The notes beneath the pieces are model-generated. The model saw only the letters and a list, made by a program, of their open reading frames with translations. It did no database searches and was not told where the DNA came from. This document shows positions 8,114-16,146 of a stretch of DNA of 64,000 bases, one piece after another. The DNA lies in assembly GCF_016807805.1 (NCBI RefSeq), contig NZ_CP063362.1, forward strand, positions 372,001 to 436,000, read 5' to 3'. Source of the DNA: Xanthobacter dioxanivorans (GTDB lineage: Bacteria; Pseudomonadota; Alphaproteobacteria; Rhizobiales; Xanthobacteraceae). Numbering within the stretch: the stretch's first letter is position 1; each line of letters starts with the position of its first letter. The position numbers and the translations under genes are program-made.

Positions 8114-8995
8114 ATGAGCCTTGCAGAAACGCTCGACAAACCGGCCTTCGACCAATCCACCCGCGCCGGCACTGCGACGGCTTCCGCAGCCCGACGACGT
8201 GCCGGGAGGCGGGGGCCCGCCGGCCCGACACCCCTCGGCACCGTGCTGCTCGGCCTGTCCTTTCCCTTCGCTTTGCTGGTGGCCTGGTGGTGGGCGGCGC
8301 GCCTCGGCATCGTGCCGGAGCAGATCCTTCCCGCCCCGGCGACCATCTATGAGACCGTCTCCAGCCTCATCGCCGACGGCTCGCTCGCCACCCATCTGGA
8401 AATCTCGACCCACCGTGTGCTTGTCGGCTTCGGGCTCGGTGCCCTGTTCGGCCTCGTCTTCGGCGCGGCGGCGGGGCTTTCGCCGACCGTACGCGCCTTC
8501 CTCTATCCGCCGGTGCAGGCAGTGGCGCGGGTGAACGTGCTGGCCTGGATGCCCCTCCTCACCTTGTTCATGGGCATCGACGAACCGCTGAAATACGTGG
8601 TCATCGGCTGGTCGGCGGCGATCCCCATCATCCTCGGCACGGCGCGCGGCATCGAGAACGTCTCCCCCGCCTTCCGGGAGCTCGGGCGCGTGCTGCATTT
8701 CAACACGCGCGACACCCTGCGCCTCGTGGTGCTGCCGGGCGCGGTGCCCTCCATCTTCGCCGGCCTGCGCGAGGGGCTCGCCAATGCGTGGCAGACGCTG
8801 GTGCTGGCCGAGCTGTTCGCCTCGTTCGAGGGGCTGGGCTATCTGATGACCTGGGGCCGGCAGCTGTTCCAGCTCGATCTCGTCATCATCGCCATGATCG
8901 TGGTGGCCCTGGCCGGCCTCGCCATGGACCTCGGTTTGCGCTGGTTGGAGCGCCGGGCGCAGCCGTGGAAGCGGGGGACGCGCGATGTCCATTGA
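8114..8995 (+). CDS. ABC importer permease 1, SsuC type
   Basis: A 293-residue inner-membrane permease. A basic N-terminal tail of about 40 residues precedes roughly six membrane segments. The conserved loop ELGRVLHFNTRDTLRLVVLPGAVPSIFAG is the ATPase-contact (EAA-like) motif of this family. The ATG at 8114 is preceded only by a weak ribosome site. Its 3' end overlaps the next permease gene by 11 bases, implying coupling. Two permeases in one operon suggest a heterodimeric channel or two alternative homodimers served by one ATPase. Confidence 0.87.
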   Translation: MSLAETLDKPAFDQSTRAGTATASAARRRAGRRGPAGPTPLGTVLLGLSFPFALLVAWWWAARLGIVPEQILPAPATIYETVSSLIADGSLATHLEISTHRVLVGFGLGALFGLVFGAAAGLSPTVRAFLYPPVQAVARVNVLAWMPLLTLFMGIDEPLKYVVIGWSAAIPIILGTARGIENVSPAFRELGRVLHFNTRDTLRLVVLPGAVPSIFAGLREGLANAWQTLVLAELFASFEGLGYLMTWGRQLFQLDLVIIAMIVVALAGLAMDLGLRWLERRAQPWKRGTRDVH

Positions 8996-9809
8996 GGCCA
9001 CCGCCGCCACCACTCTTCCCGCCCAAGCCCGCGCCGGCACCGCCCTGCGGACCGTCACGCGCCGGATCGACTGGCGCCCATGGACGGCGTTCGCGGCCCT
9101 GCTCGCTTTGTGGTTCGCCGCCCATCACTTCGGCTGGGTGCCGGCCAAATACCTGCCCTCCCCGCTCGCTGTGGTGCAGCGCCTCATCCGCGAGGTCACG
9201 GCGGGCACGCTGCTGCACGACCTTCATGAGACGCTGCGGCGCAATCTCTCCGGCCTCGTCATCGGCGTCGCGGCGGGCCTTGCGCTGGGGGCGCTGCTGG
9301 GCGCCTCCTCCCTCGTCGGGCGCATCGTCGGCCCCACGGTGCTGGCGCAGCGGCAGACGGCGCTGTTCGCCTGGGTGCCGCTGCTCGCCATGTGGTTCGG
9401 CGGTGGGGACACGGGCAAGATCACCTTCATCGCGGTGGCCGCCTTCCAGCCGGTGGTCATCGGCACATGGCGCGGCATCAGCCTCGTGCCCGCCACCTAT
9501 CGCGAGCTTTCCGACGTGCTGCTGCTGAACCGCTGGAACTACATGCGGCTCGTCGCGCTGCCGCATGCCTTGCCCATGATCTTCACCGGCCTCCACGGCG
9601 CGCTCATCTACGCCTGGCTCGCCACCGTGGGCTCTGAGCTGTTCCTCAACATCTCCCCCGGCCTCGGCGGGCGGCTCAATGAGGGCAGCCAGCTGTTCGA
9701 GATCGACCTGCTGTTCCTCGTCATCCTCCTCTTCGGCCTCATCGGCCTCGGCTTCAACACGCTGGCCGAGCGCGCCGAAGGCCTCCTGATCCGCTGGAAC
9801 AGTCGATGA
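8985..9809 (+). CDS. ABC importer permease 2, SsuC type
   Basis: A 274-residue permease homologous to its upstream neighbour, with about six membrane segments. The ATPase-contact loop is ELSDVLLLNRWNYMRLVALPHALP. It overlaps the preceding gene by 11 bases and the following ATPase gene by four, so the three are tightly coupled. Most sulfonate importers use a single permease homodimer, so the pair is slightly unusual. Hetero-oligomer formation is inferred. Confidence 0.87.
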   Translation: MSIEATAATTLPAQARAGTALRTVTRRIDWRPWTAFAALLALWFAAHHFGWVPAKYLPSPLAVVQRLIREVTAGTLLHDLHETLRRNLSGLVIGVAAGLALGALLGASSLVGRIVGPTVLAQRQTALFAWVPLLAMWFGGGDTGKITFIAVAAFQPVVIGTWRGISLVPATYRELSDVLLLNRWNYMRLVALPHALPMIFTGLHGALIYAWLATVGSELFLNISPGLGGRLNEGSQLFEIDLLFLVILLFGLIGLGFNTLAERAEGLLIRWNSR

Positions 9810-10621
9810 ATGCCCCTTTCCATTCTCCGTCCCCGCAGCCCCCCGCCACCGCCGTTCCGGCCCTCGATATCCGCCATGTTAGCAAGGCCTTCGTGGTCGA
9901 CGGCAAGGCCGTCGAAGTGCTCGCCGATATCTCGCTTTCGGTGGAGGCGGGCAGCTTCGTGAGCATCGTCGGCGCCTCCGGCTGCGGGAAGTCCACCTTG
10001 CTGCGGCTCATCCTCGGCCTCGATCTCGACTATGCCGGGGAGATCAGCCTCGATGGCCGACCGGTGGAAGGGCCGGGGCCGGAGCGCTCCATCGTGTTCC
10101 AGGAGCACCGCCTGCTGCCGTGGCTGACGGTGGAGGGTAATGTAGGCGCCGCCCTGCTGCATTCGGGGCTCGATGCGGCGGCGCGGCGGCGGTCGGTGGC
10201 GGAGCATCTGGAGCTGGTGGGGCTGGAGGCCTTCGCCAAGGCCTATCCGGCCCAGCTCTCCGGCGGCATGGCCCAGCGCGTCGCCATCGCGCGGGCGCTG
10301 GCAAACCGCCCCCGCTTCCTCCTGCTGGACGAGCCCCTGGGCGCCCTCGACGCCCTCACCCGCCTGCGCCTGCAGGGCGAGCTGAAGCGCATCGTCGCCC
10401 ATGAGGGCGCCACCGCCGTGCTCGTCACCCACGACGTGGACGAGGCGGTTTTCCTCGGCCACCGCATCGTCGTCCTTCACCCCCGCCCCGGCCGCATCGC
10501 CGCCGTGCTGGAGGTGCCGGAAGAAGCGCGTGCCGACCGCTCCAGCCCCGCTTTCGTCGCCCTGCGCGATCGGGTGCTGGAGCTGCTCGGCGTCTCCCTG
10601 GGCGAGGGGCGGGCGCGGTGA
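9806..10621 (+). CDS. ABC importer ATPase, SsuB/TauB type
   Basis: A 271-residue ATPase with Walker A GASGCGKST near residue 55, signature LSGGMAQR, Walker B FLLLDEPLGALD and switch His in VTHD. The subfamily motif FQEHRLLPWLTV is present. It overlaps the second permease by four bases and closes the second importer. The next gene is convergent and starts its stop codon only four bases away (10625), leaving no room for a separate terminator. Confidence 0.92.
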   Translation: MNAPFHSPSPQPPATAVPALDIRHVSKAFVVDGKAVEVLADISLSVEAGSFVSIVGASGCGKSTLLRLILGLDLDYAGEISLDGRPVEGPGPERSIVFQEHRLLPWLTVEGNVGAALLHSGLDAAARRRSVAEHLELVGLEAFAKAYPAQLSGGMAQRVAIARALANRPRFLLLDEPLGALDALTRLRLQGELKRIVAHEGATAVLVTHDVDEAVFLGHRIVVLHPRPGRIAAVLEVPEEARADRSSPAFVALRDRVLELLGVSLGEGRAR

Positions 10622-10624
10622 CGA

Positions 10625-11698
10625 TCAGAGCGCGTTGAGGAAGGCGACCAGCGCCGCCTTCTCCGCCTCGGTCAGGCCCAGGGGGCGGATGTGGGGGGAG
10701 AGGCGGACGGCGTCCCGGTAGAGGGGACGGGCCGCCTCCTCCGCGTTCCGCGCCCATACCTCGCCCCCTCCGCGATCGTAGAAATTGACCACGCCGGCGA
10801 GGGTCGGAAACAATCCGTTGTGCATATAGGGCTGACTGGCACCGATATGCCGTAGAAACGGGGTCCTGAACCTACCGACATCGTCCCGACTGTCAGTCAC
10901 CTCGAACCGCCCGAGATCCTGCGCCGGCTCGCCGAAGAAGGAGAGCCGCAGATTGTGGAACAGGCCATCGGAAAGCGTTGGCCCGAAATGACAATTCATG
11001 CATCTCGCCTTGGTGCGGAAGAGGTGCAGGCCGACCAGTTCGGTGTCGTTCAGGGCGGCTTGATCGCCCTCGATGAAGCGGTCGAGCCGGGTGGGAGTAT
11101 CGATAGTATTCAGGTAGGCAACGAGGGCTTCCGCCAGGGTCCGCGCGGTCAGCCCCTCCGCTCCAAAGACGGCCCGGAAATCCCCCTCCAGCTCGGTCCG
11201 AGCGATGCGGGCGAGGGCCGAATTCAGGTCGCGTCCCATCTCCGTGGGGTCGCTCAAAGGCGCGAGGACGCGGGCGGAAAGATCCCTACCCCGGCCGTCC
11301 CAATTGAACCGCGTTCGGGTCGCAACCAATTGCAATGATGGCGGATTTCTCCGCCCCTTCGCGCCGCCGATCCCCCGCCCTACCCGCTCCGGCACGCTGT
11401 ATTCATGCCCCGGATCATGGCAGGACGCGCAGGCGACTTGCCCGTCCTCGGACAGCCGTGGATCGGCGAATAGCTTCGCCCCCAGCACGGCTTTGGGTCC
11501 GGAAGGCGCTGGCGGGGGCGGCACCCCTATCTCGACGAAGGCCACATCGGCATCAATGTCCGGCCGCGGCCATGAGGCTGGCGGTCCGGCATAGGCCGCC
11601 CGCAGCGCCCCGCCCCGCTCTTCCACCTTAGAAAACCCTGCACTGGCAAGGGTTAGCGCCACCAGCAATACGGGTCGGAGGGCGCGAGCGAACCTCAA
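10625..11698 (-). CDS. Dihaem cytochrome c peroxidase/MauG-family protein
   Basis: A 357-residue periplasmic c-type cytochrome. A signal-like hydrophobic stretch (PVLLVALTLASAGFS) opens the protein, and two haem-binding motifs are visible, CASCH and CMNCH, spaced about 165 residues apart as in bacterial CcpA/MauG proteins. The TTG at 11698 is chosen because it overlaps the upstream TGA (TTGA) and places the signal peptide at the N-terminus; the frame runs to 11776 but would then overlap the upstream gene by 82 bases. Partner genes suggest oxidation or maturation of a periplasmic substrate, but whether it is a peroxidase or a MauG-like modifying enzyme is undecided. Confidence 0.85.
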   Translation of the reverse strand: MRFARALRPVLLVALTLASAGFSKVEERGGALRAAYAGPPASWPRPDIDADVAFVEIGVPPPPAPSGPKAVLGAKLFADPRLSEDGQVACASCHDPGHEYSVPERVGRGIGGAKGRRNPPSLQLVATRTRFNWDGRGRDLSARVLAPLSDPTEMGRDLNSALARIARTELEGDFRAVFGAEGLTARTLAEALVAYLNTIDTPTRLDRFIEGDQAALNDTELVGLHLFRTKARCMNCHFGPTLSDGLFHNLRLSFFGEPAQDLGRFEVTDSRDDVGRFRTPFLRHIGASQPYMHNGLFPTLAGVVNFYDRGGGEVWARNAEEAARPLYRDAVRLSPHIRPLGLTEAEKAALVAFLNAL

Positions 11699-12534
11699 TG
11701 GCAGTCCGCCGCCACCTGGTCGCGATAGACTTCGAACGAGACGGTAGACGCCCATTTCTCCCGTCGTTGCCGCCACCGCTCCGGGCTCGTCTCATCCTTG
11801 AGCGCGCCGGTAACCGCTTGAGCCAGATCAGCATTTCCGGGTGAGACGGCGACCACCAGGGACGTAGGCTCCAGCGCGGGCAGGGTGGCGGAGAACTTCT
11901 GCCACGAGAGCTTGGTGAACAAGGGGTCGAGCAGCACGCGATCGTGGATGGCAGCATCGCATTCGCCGGTCCGCACCTGCATCAGCGCAACAGCCGGAGC
12001 ACGCTCGACTTTCACTGTTGCGCCAAGGCGTTGGGCGAGGTCGCGACCGTGGCGGTTGGCCTCCGAGGCGCAGACCACACGGCCCTTCAGATCGGCCCAG
12101 GACGCGAGCGGACGGTCCGACCGCATGGCGATGCTCAGGCCGGATTCAAAACCCGTCTCGACAATCCGGGCACCCCGTCTCAGCCCATCTCCAGCCCCGG
12201 CGCGGGCCACCACGAGATCGACCTCCCCGGCGGCAAGCGCCTGCGCAGCGTCATCCGGCGCCACGAGGATGAATTCCGGACGGACACCCATTCCCCGCGC
12301 GATCTCGGCCGCGAGGTCCAGATCGAATCCTTCCTCGGCGTATAGCCGCATGTCCGGCGTCTCCGGAGGCGGCAGCCAGCCGATGCCGATGCGCAGCGTC
12401 CCGCCTACCTGGGTGTTCGCGTGGGCATCCGCGCCCCGCGGCGCGAGAAGGAGCAAGGTGGCGGCGAGCGCGCCGGCCATCGCCGCCACGAATATCGCCG
12501 CGAGGAATAGAGGAGGCCGGTGGAGCCGGGCCAT
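11695..12534 (-). CDS. Family-3 extracellular solute-binding protein
   Basis: A 279-residue periplasmic protein with an N-terminal membrane anchor or signal (about residues 9-31). The mature part contains LRIGIGWLPPPETPDMRLYAEE-type and GFDLDLAAEIARGMGVRPEF-type segments of the amino-acid-binding family. No membrane or ATPase partner is adjacent; instead it is translationally coupled to the dihaem cytochrome. Family-3 proteins paired with cytochromes and no permease are known beside quinoprotein dehydrogenases (MoxJ/XoxJ). A redox-partner role is therefore possible, though no such dehydrogenase is in the window. The 12534 start is chosen over 12609 because it precedes the hydrophobic stretch directly. 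Confidence 0.75.
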   Translation of the reverse strand: MARLHRPPLFLAAIFVAAMAGALAATLLLLAPRGADAHANTQVGGTLRIGIGWLPPPETPDMRLYAEEGFDLDLAAEIARGMGVRPEFILVAPDDAAQALAAGEVDLVVARAGAGDGLRRGARIVETGFESGLSIAMRSDRPLASWADLKGRVVCASEANRHGRDLAQRLGATVKVERAPAVALMQVRTGECDAAIHDRVLLDPLFTKLSWQKFSATLPALEPTSLVVAVSPGNADLAQAVTGALKDETSPERWRQRREKWASTVSFEVYRDQVAADCH

Positions 12535-12610
12535 TGGCTTGGCAATCCCTTGAAATGATTGGATCGAGGGCGAGCGGAGTGCGGGCGGCGCCCGCTGTGG
12601 GCAAAACATC

Positions 12611-12657
12611 GCTTGATATTTTCTATAAAATCACTCGATTATATCAAAATTGCAAGC
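12611..12657. promoter_or_regulatory. Divergent promoter region with inverted repeats and shared 12-mer
   Basis: Between the divergent starts at 12534 and 12709 lies an AT-rich block. It contains CTTGATATTTTC (12612-12623), the same 12-mer found in reverse at 5645-5659. TTGATAT (12613-12619) pairs with ATATCAA (12641-12647), and GCTTG (12611-12615) with CAAGC (12653-12657). The nested symmetry looks like a dimeric activator site, as expected for sulfur-starvation control, but the regulator is not encoded here. Confidence 0.55.
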
Positions 12658-12708
12658 GGTGCCCGTGATCGGCGCCCTGCCCCGCTCACCATCCTTCGGG
12701 AGAGATTC

Positions 12709-13812
12709 ATGCCCCGCCTATCCCTGCCGACATCCCGGACCGGCCGCGCCCTCGCCTTCTCCGCGCTTGCCGCATCCGCCCTTCTGGCGACGTCGCTCTC
12801 CGGCGGCAGCCCGGCCGCCCGCGCCGACGAGCCGCTGACCGCCATCAACCTGCAGCTGACGCCCTGGACGGTGATCGCGCAGGAGAAGGGCATCTTCAAA
12901 GACGAGTTCGACCGGATCGGCGTCAAGAAGGTGAACCTCATCGCCTCCGGCGGCGCCGACCTCGTGGGCGCCGAATCCGCGGCGGTGAACAACGGCGCCA
13001 TCGCCATCGCCCAGCGCATGATCTATCCGGCCACCGTGCACCGCGCGAATGGCCTCGACGGCGTGGTCATCTGGGCGTCCGAGCCCTCCAACCGCTATCG
13101 CGCGCCCATTCTGGCCCGCGCCGACAACGACAAGATCAATTCGGTGGCCGATCTCGACGGCAAGAAGTTCGGATCGAGCCGCATCTCCTGCTATTGGTCT
13201 TCGCCGTTCGAGATGACGACCAAGGCTGGCCTGCCGTTCGATTCCCGAGATAAGCAGGGCCGGATCCGCTACACGTCCATCGACAATTCGGCGGTTGCCA
13301 TCACGTCCGTCCTCACCGGCGCCACCGACGCGACCACGGCGCACCTCGCCGCCGGGGCGTTCGCCGGGGCCTGGCTCTCCGGCAAGCTGAAGGTGATCGG
13401 CCGTTCGCCCGACGACGGCGTCTATGTGAACAATGCCGGCCGCGTCACCTACTTCGCCCGCCGCGATTTCGTGAACAAGTATCCGCAGGTGGTCAAAGCC
13501 TTCCTCGCCGCGCGCGAACGCACCCGCGAGTGGACCTATGACCATGTGGACGAGGCGGCCCAGATCGTCGCCGACAAGACCCGCGTGCCCGTTGAAGTGG
13601 CGAAGTTCCAGATCAGCCATGCGGGCGAATGGGAGTTCATGGCCGGCGAGCCCAATGCCGACCGCGCCCGCAACGCCATCAAGACGTTCCAGGCTTGGTA
13701 CGTGGCCAATGGCGACGACATTCTCGCCGAACGCAGCCTCACCGAGGCACAGATCGACGCCTTCATCGACGGGCGCTTCTTCGCCGGCGGCGAATACTCG
13801 ATCTACAACTGA
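12709..13812 (+). CDS. ABC substrate-binding protein, SsuA/NMT1 family
   Basis: A 367-residue periplasmic binding protein. The signal peptide has basic residues in the first 14 positions, a hydrophobic core about 16-32, and a likely cleavage at ARA-DEPL. The mature part starts TAINLQLTPWTVIAQEKGIFK, characteristic of the NMT1/SsuA superfamily. The ATG at 12709 is preceded by CGGGAGAG. It begins the third importer (permease 13899, ATPase 14771), from which it is separated by a stable stem at 13834-13856. The ligand is unknown; it diverges clearly from the binding proteins at 1498 and 6769, suggesting a different substrate. Confidence 0.88.
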   Translation: MPRLSLPTSRTGRALAFSALAASALLATSLSGGSPAARADEPLTAINLQLTPWTVIAQEKGIFKDEFDRIGVKKVNLIASGGADLVGAESAAVNNGAIAIAQRMIYPATVHRANGLDGVVIWASEPSNRYRAPILARADNDKINSVADLDGKKFGSSRISCYWSSPFEMTTKAGLPFDSRDKQGRIRYTSIDNSAVAITSVLTGATDATTAHLAAGAFAGAWLSGKLKVIGRSPDDGVYVNNAGRVTYFARRDFVNKYPQVVKAFLAARERTREWTYDHVDEAAQIVADKTRVPVEVAKFQISHAGEWEFMAGEPNADRARNAIKTFQAWYVANGDDILAERSLTEAQIDAFIDGRFFAGGEYSIYN

Positions 13813-13833
13813 TCGGATCCGGCCTGAACTCAA

Positions 13834-13856
13834 CCGCCGGGACCCAATCCCGGCGG
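13834..13856 (+). terminator. Stable stem between binding-protein and permease genes
   Basis: CCGCCGGGA (13834-13842) pairs perfectly with TCCCGGCGG (13848-13856) around a 5-base loop. It has no following T-run. Position after a binding-protein gene is typical of stems that protect that part of the mRNA and raise binding protein over permease. Confidence 0.55.
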
Positions 13857-13898
13857 CGACGTCCTTAATTCCTCTCGTTTCCAGCCGGATGCCTCAGC

Positions 13899-14750
13899 AT
13901 GTCCCACACATCCGACACCATCGAGGCCGCGGCGGTCGAAGCGGCCACCGTGGACCTGCCGGCGCACGCCGAAGCTCCCGGTCGGCGCGGGCTTCAGTTG
14001 CCCAACCTCACCGGCTTCATTCTGCCTTTCATCATCCTGGTCCTGTGGCAGACCGCGGCGACCTACAAATGGATCGATCCGGTCTTTCTGCCCGCCCCCC
14101 TCACGGTGGTGACGGCATTCTGGAAGATGCTGACCAAGCAGAAGCTGGCTTTCGACTTCCTCGCCTCCATCAACATCGTCGGGCAGGCCTTCATCTATGG
14201 ATCGGCCGCCGCGCTCCTGCTCGGCATCGCCGCCGGGCTGTCGCGCAAGGTCGAGGAATTCTTCGGCCCCACCTTCGATACGATCCGCCATATCCCGGGC
14301 ATCGCCTGGCTGCCGCTCATCGTGCTCTGGCTCGGCATCGGCGCGCCGGCGAAGATCCTGGTCATCGCCAAGTCCGTCTTCTTCCCAGTGTTCCTCAATA
14401 CGTTGCAGGGTATCCGCAACGTGGAGAAGAACTATATCGAGCTCGCCAAGGTGCTCACGCTCACCCGCTGGCAGCTCATCCGCAAGGTGATCCTGCCTGC
14501 CGCCATGCCATCCATCATGGTGTCGCTGCGCTATGCGGCGGGCCTCGCCTGGGCGCTCGTTGTGGTGGCGGAGGGGCTTTCCGGCCTTGAGGGCCTCGGC
14601 TTCCTCATCTTCCGCGCCCAGGGCCTGCTGCTCACCGACCAATTGCTCGTCTGCATGGTCATCATCGGCCTCGTGGGCTTCGCCATCGACCGCTCCATGT
14701 TCCTCGCGCAGAAGCGCGTGCTGAAGTGGAAGCAGGGCTACGACGGCTGA
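13899..14750 (+). CDS. ABC importer permease, SsuC type
   Basis: A 283-residue permease with a 36-residue hydrophilic N-terminal tail, then about six membrane segments beginning near residue 39. The ATPase-contact loop ELAKVLTLTRWQLIRKVILPAAMP is clear. The gene is preceded by the stem at 13834-13856 and followed after 20 bases by its ATPase. It belongs to the third importer. Confidence 0.9.
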   Translation: MSHTSDTIEAAAVEAATVDLPAHAEAPGRRGLQLPNLTGFILPFIILVLWQTAATYKWIDPVFLPAPLTVVTAFWKMLTKQKLAFDFLASINIVGQAFIYGSAAALLLGIAAGLSRKVEEFFGPTFDTIRHIPGIAWLPLIVLWLGIGAPAKILVIAKSVFFPVFLNTLQGIRNVEKNYIELAKVLTLTRWQLIRKVILPAAMPSIMVSLRYAAGLAWALVVVAEGLSGLEGLGFLIFRAQGLLLTDQLLVCMVIIGLVGFAIDRSMFLAQKRVLKWKQGYDG

Positions 14751-14770
14751 GCCGGACGAAGGGAAAAGCC

Positions 14771-15556
14771 ATGGCCACGCCCGGACACCTCACCATCCGC
14801 AACGTTTCCAAGACCTATTCGCTCCCCGGCCGCCCGCTGGTGAACGTGCTGTCGCGCGTGAACCTGGACGTGGAGCCCGGCGCCTTCGTCACCATTGTCG
14901 GCCCTTCGGGCTGCGGCAAGTCCACCCTGCTGCGGCTCATCATCGGCCTCGATGATGACTACAAAGGCGAGATCGAGCTGAACGACAAGCGCATCGTCGG
15001 CACCGCGCTCAGCCGTGGCATCGTCTTCCAGGACCATCGTCTGCTGCCGTGGCTGACGCTGGAGCAGAACATCGGCCTGAGCCTGGAAAACTCCGGCTGG
15101 ACGCGGGCGGAGAAGGACCTCGCCGTGCGCGAGCACATCGCGCTGGTGGGTCTGTCCGGCTTCGAAAAGGCCTATCCGCACGAGCTTTCGGGTGGCATGG
15201 CGCAGCGCGCCGCCATCGCCCGCGGCCTTGCCAGCCGGCCGGAAATCCTGCTGCTGGACGAGCCGCTGGGGGCCCTCGACGCCCTCACCCGCATCCACCT
15301 TCAGGACGAGATCCAACGCATCTGGGAGGTCGAGGGCGTCACCATGATCCTCGTCACCCACGATGTGGAGGAGGCCGTCTTCCTCAGCAACAAGGTCGTG
15401 GTGATGGCCGCCAAGCCCGGACGCATCGTCGAGACGCTGGATATCGACCTTCCCTTCCCGCGCGATCGCGCGGACCCGGCCTTCGTGGCCCTCAAGCGGC
15501 GTATCCTCACAGCCATGGGAGAGGATGGCGGCAAGACCGCCACCCGCGCCGCATGA
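14771..15556 (+). CDS. ABC importer ATPase, SsuB/TauB type
   Basis: A 261-residue ATPase with Walker A GPSGCGKST, subfamily motif FQDHRLLPWLTL, signature LSGGMAQR, Walker B ILLLDEPLGALD and the VTHD switch. The ATG at 14771 follows GGGAAAAGCC. Its stop overlaps the ATG of the TPR gene by four bases, so the TPR protein is part of the same transcript. It resembles the ATPase at 9806 more than the one at 706 in the LLPWLT region, consistent with duplication of importer cassettes. Confidence 0.92.
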   Translation: MATPGHLTIRNVSKTYSLPGRPLVNVLSRVNLDVEPGAFVTIVGPSGCGKSTLLRLIIGLDDDYKGEIELNDKRIVGTALSRGIVFQDHRLLPWLTLEQNIGLSLENSGWTRAEKDLAVREHIALVGLSGFEKAYPHELSGGMAQRAAIARGLASRPEILLLDEPLGALDALTRIHLQDEIQRIWEVEGVTMILVTHDVEEAVFLSNKVVVMAAKPGRIVETLDIDLPFPRDRADPAFVALKRRILTAMGEDGGKTATRAA

Positions 15557-16011
15557 AGACCGGAATACGTTTCGCCGCAGCCCTGCTAGCGCTGACGATC
15601 CTGGCCGCTGCGAGCCCGGCGCGGGCCATGGACACTGCGCCGTCCACCGACCTGCCGGACCTCTCGGAGAGCCGCGCCGCGCTCTATGCCGGTGACTACG
15701 AGCGGGCGCTGGCTTTGCTGGAACCGCTCACTGCCACGGTGCGCCACGCCGACCTCTACAACCTGCTCGGCTTCGCCAACCGCAATCTCAAGCGCTACGA
15801 CGCGGCGGCACGCTGGTACAAGGAAGCCCTGTTCTACGATCCGGTGCACCGTCCGGCGATCGAGTATCAGGGGGAGCTGTTCATCGCCATCGGCGACTTC
15901 AAGGGCGCCGAAAAGAACCTCGAACTCCTGCGCCTCCTGTGCTTCCCATCGGGCTGCGAGGAGCATGAAAAACTGCGCAAGGCGCTCGTTGCAGCCGGAC
16001 GCAATTCCTGA
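15553..16011 (+). CDS. Small exported TPR protein
   Basis: A 152-residue protein with a Sec signal peptide (hydrophobic about residues 7-20, cleavage near SPARA-MD). Three TPR-like helix pairs follow: ALYAGDYERALALLEPL, LYNLLGFANRNLKRYDAAARWY and YQGELFIAIGDFKGAEKN. The C-terminus has a Cys pair (LCFPSGCEEHEKL) that could form a disulfide in the periplasm. It is translationally coupled to the third importer. TPR proteins usually scaffold other proteins, so a periplasmic partner of the importer or the nearby cytochrome is possible, but no function is established. Confidence 0.75.
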   Translation: MKTGIRFAAALLALTILAAASPARAMDTAPSTDLPDLSESRAALYAGDYERALALLEPLTATVRHADLYNLLGFANRNLKRYDAAARWYKEALFYDPVHRPAIEYQGELFIAIGDFKGAEKNLELLRLLCFPSGCEEHEKLRKALVAAGRNS

Positions 16012-16021
16012 GGGACGGCGA

Positions 16022-16105
16022 TCAGGCCCCCGGGAAAAAGCGATCGGGCGGGCTCGGCAGGCCGAGGTGCTCGCGCAGCGTGGTGCTCTCATACTGCCAA
16101 CCGCT
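16022..16105 (-). pseudogene. 3' remnant, probably of a flavin-dependent (LLM) monooxygenase gene
   Basis: On the minus strand the segment ending at the TGA 16022-16024 reads QYESTTLREHLGLPSPPDRF and then FPGA. This resembles the C-terminal end of NtaA/SnaA/DszA-type FMN-dependent monooxygenases, which finish with YEG-TLR-(D/E)HLGL-like sequences. Upstream the frame closes at 16106-16108 and no coding for the rest of the enzyme is seen before the integrase stop at 16147. The simplest reading is a monooxygenase gene of the sulfonate locus, cut by the event that placed the integrase here. Family assignment rests on about 25 residues. Confidence 0.55.
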
Positions 16106-16146
16106 TCAGCTGGCTGGCCGATGGAGCGCGACTCCGCTCCGCCGTG

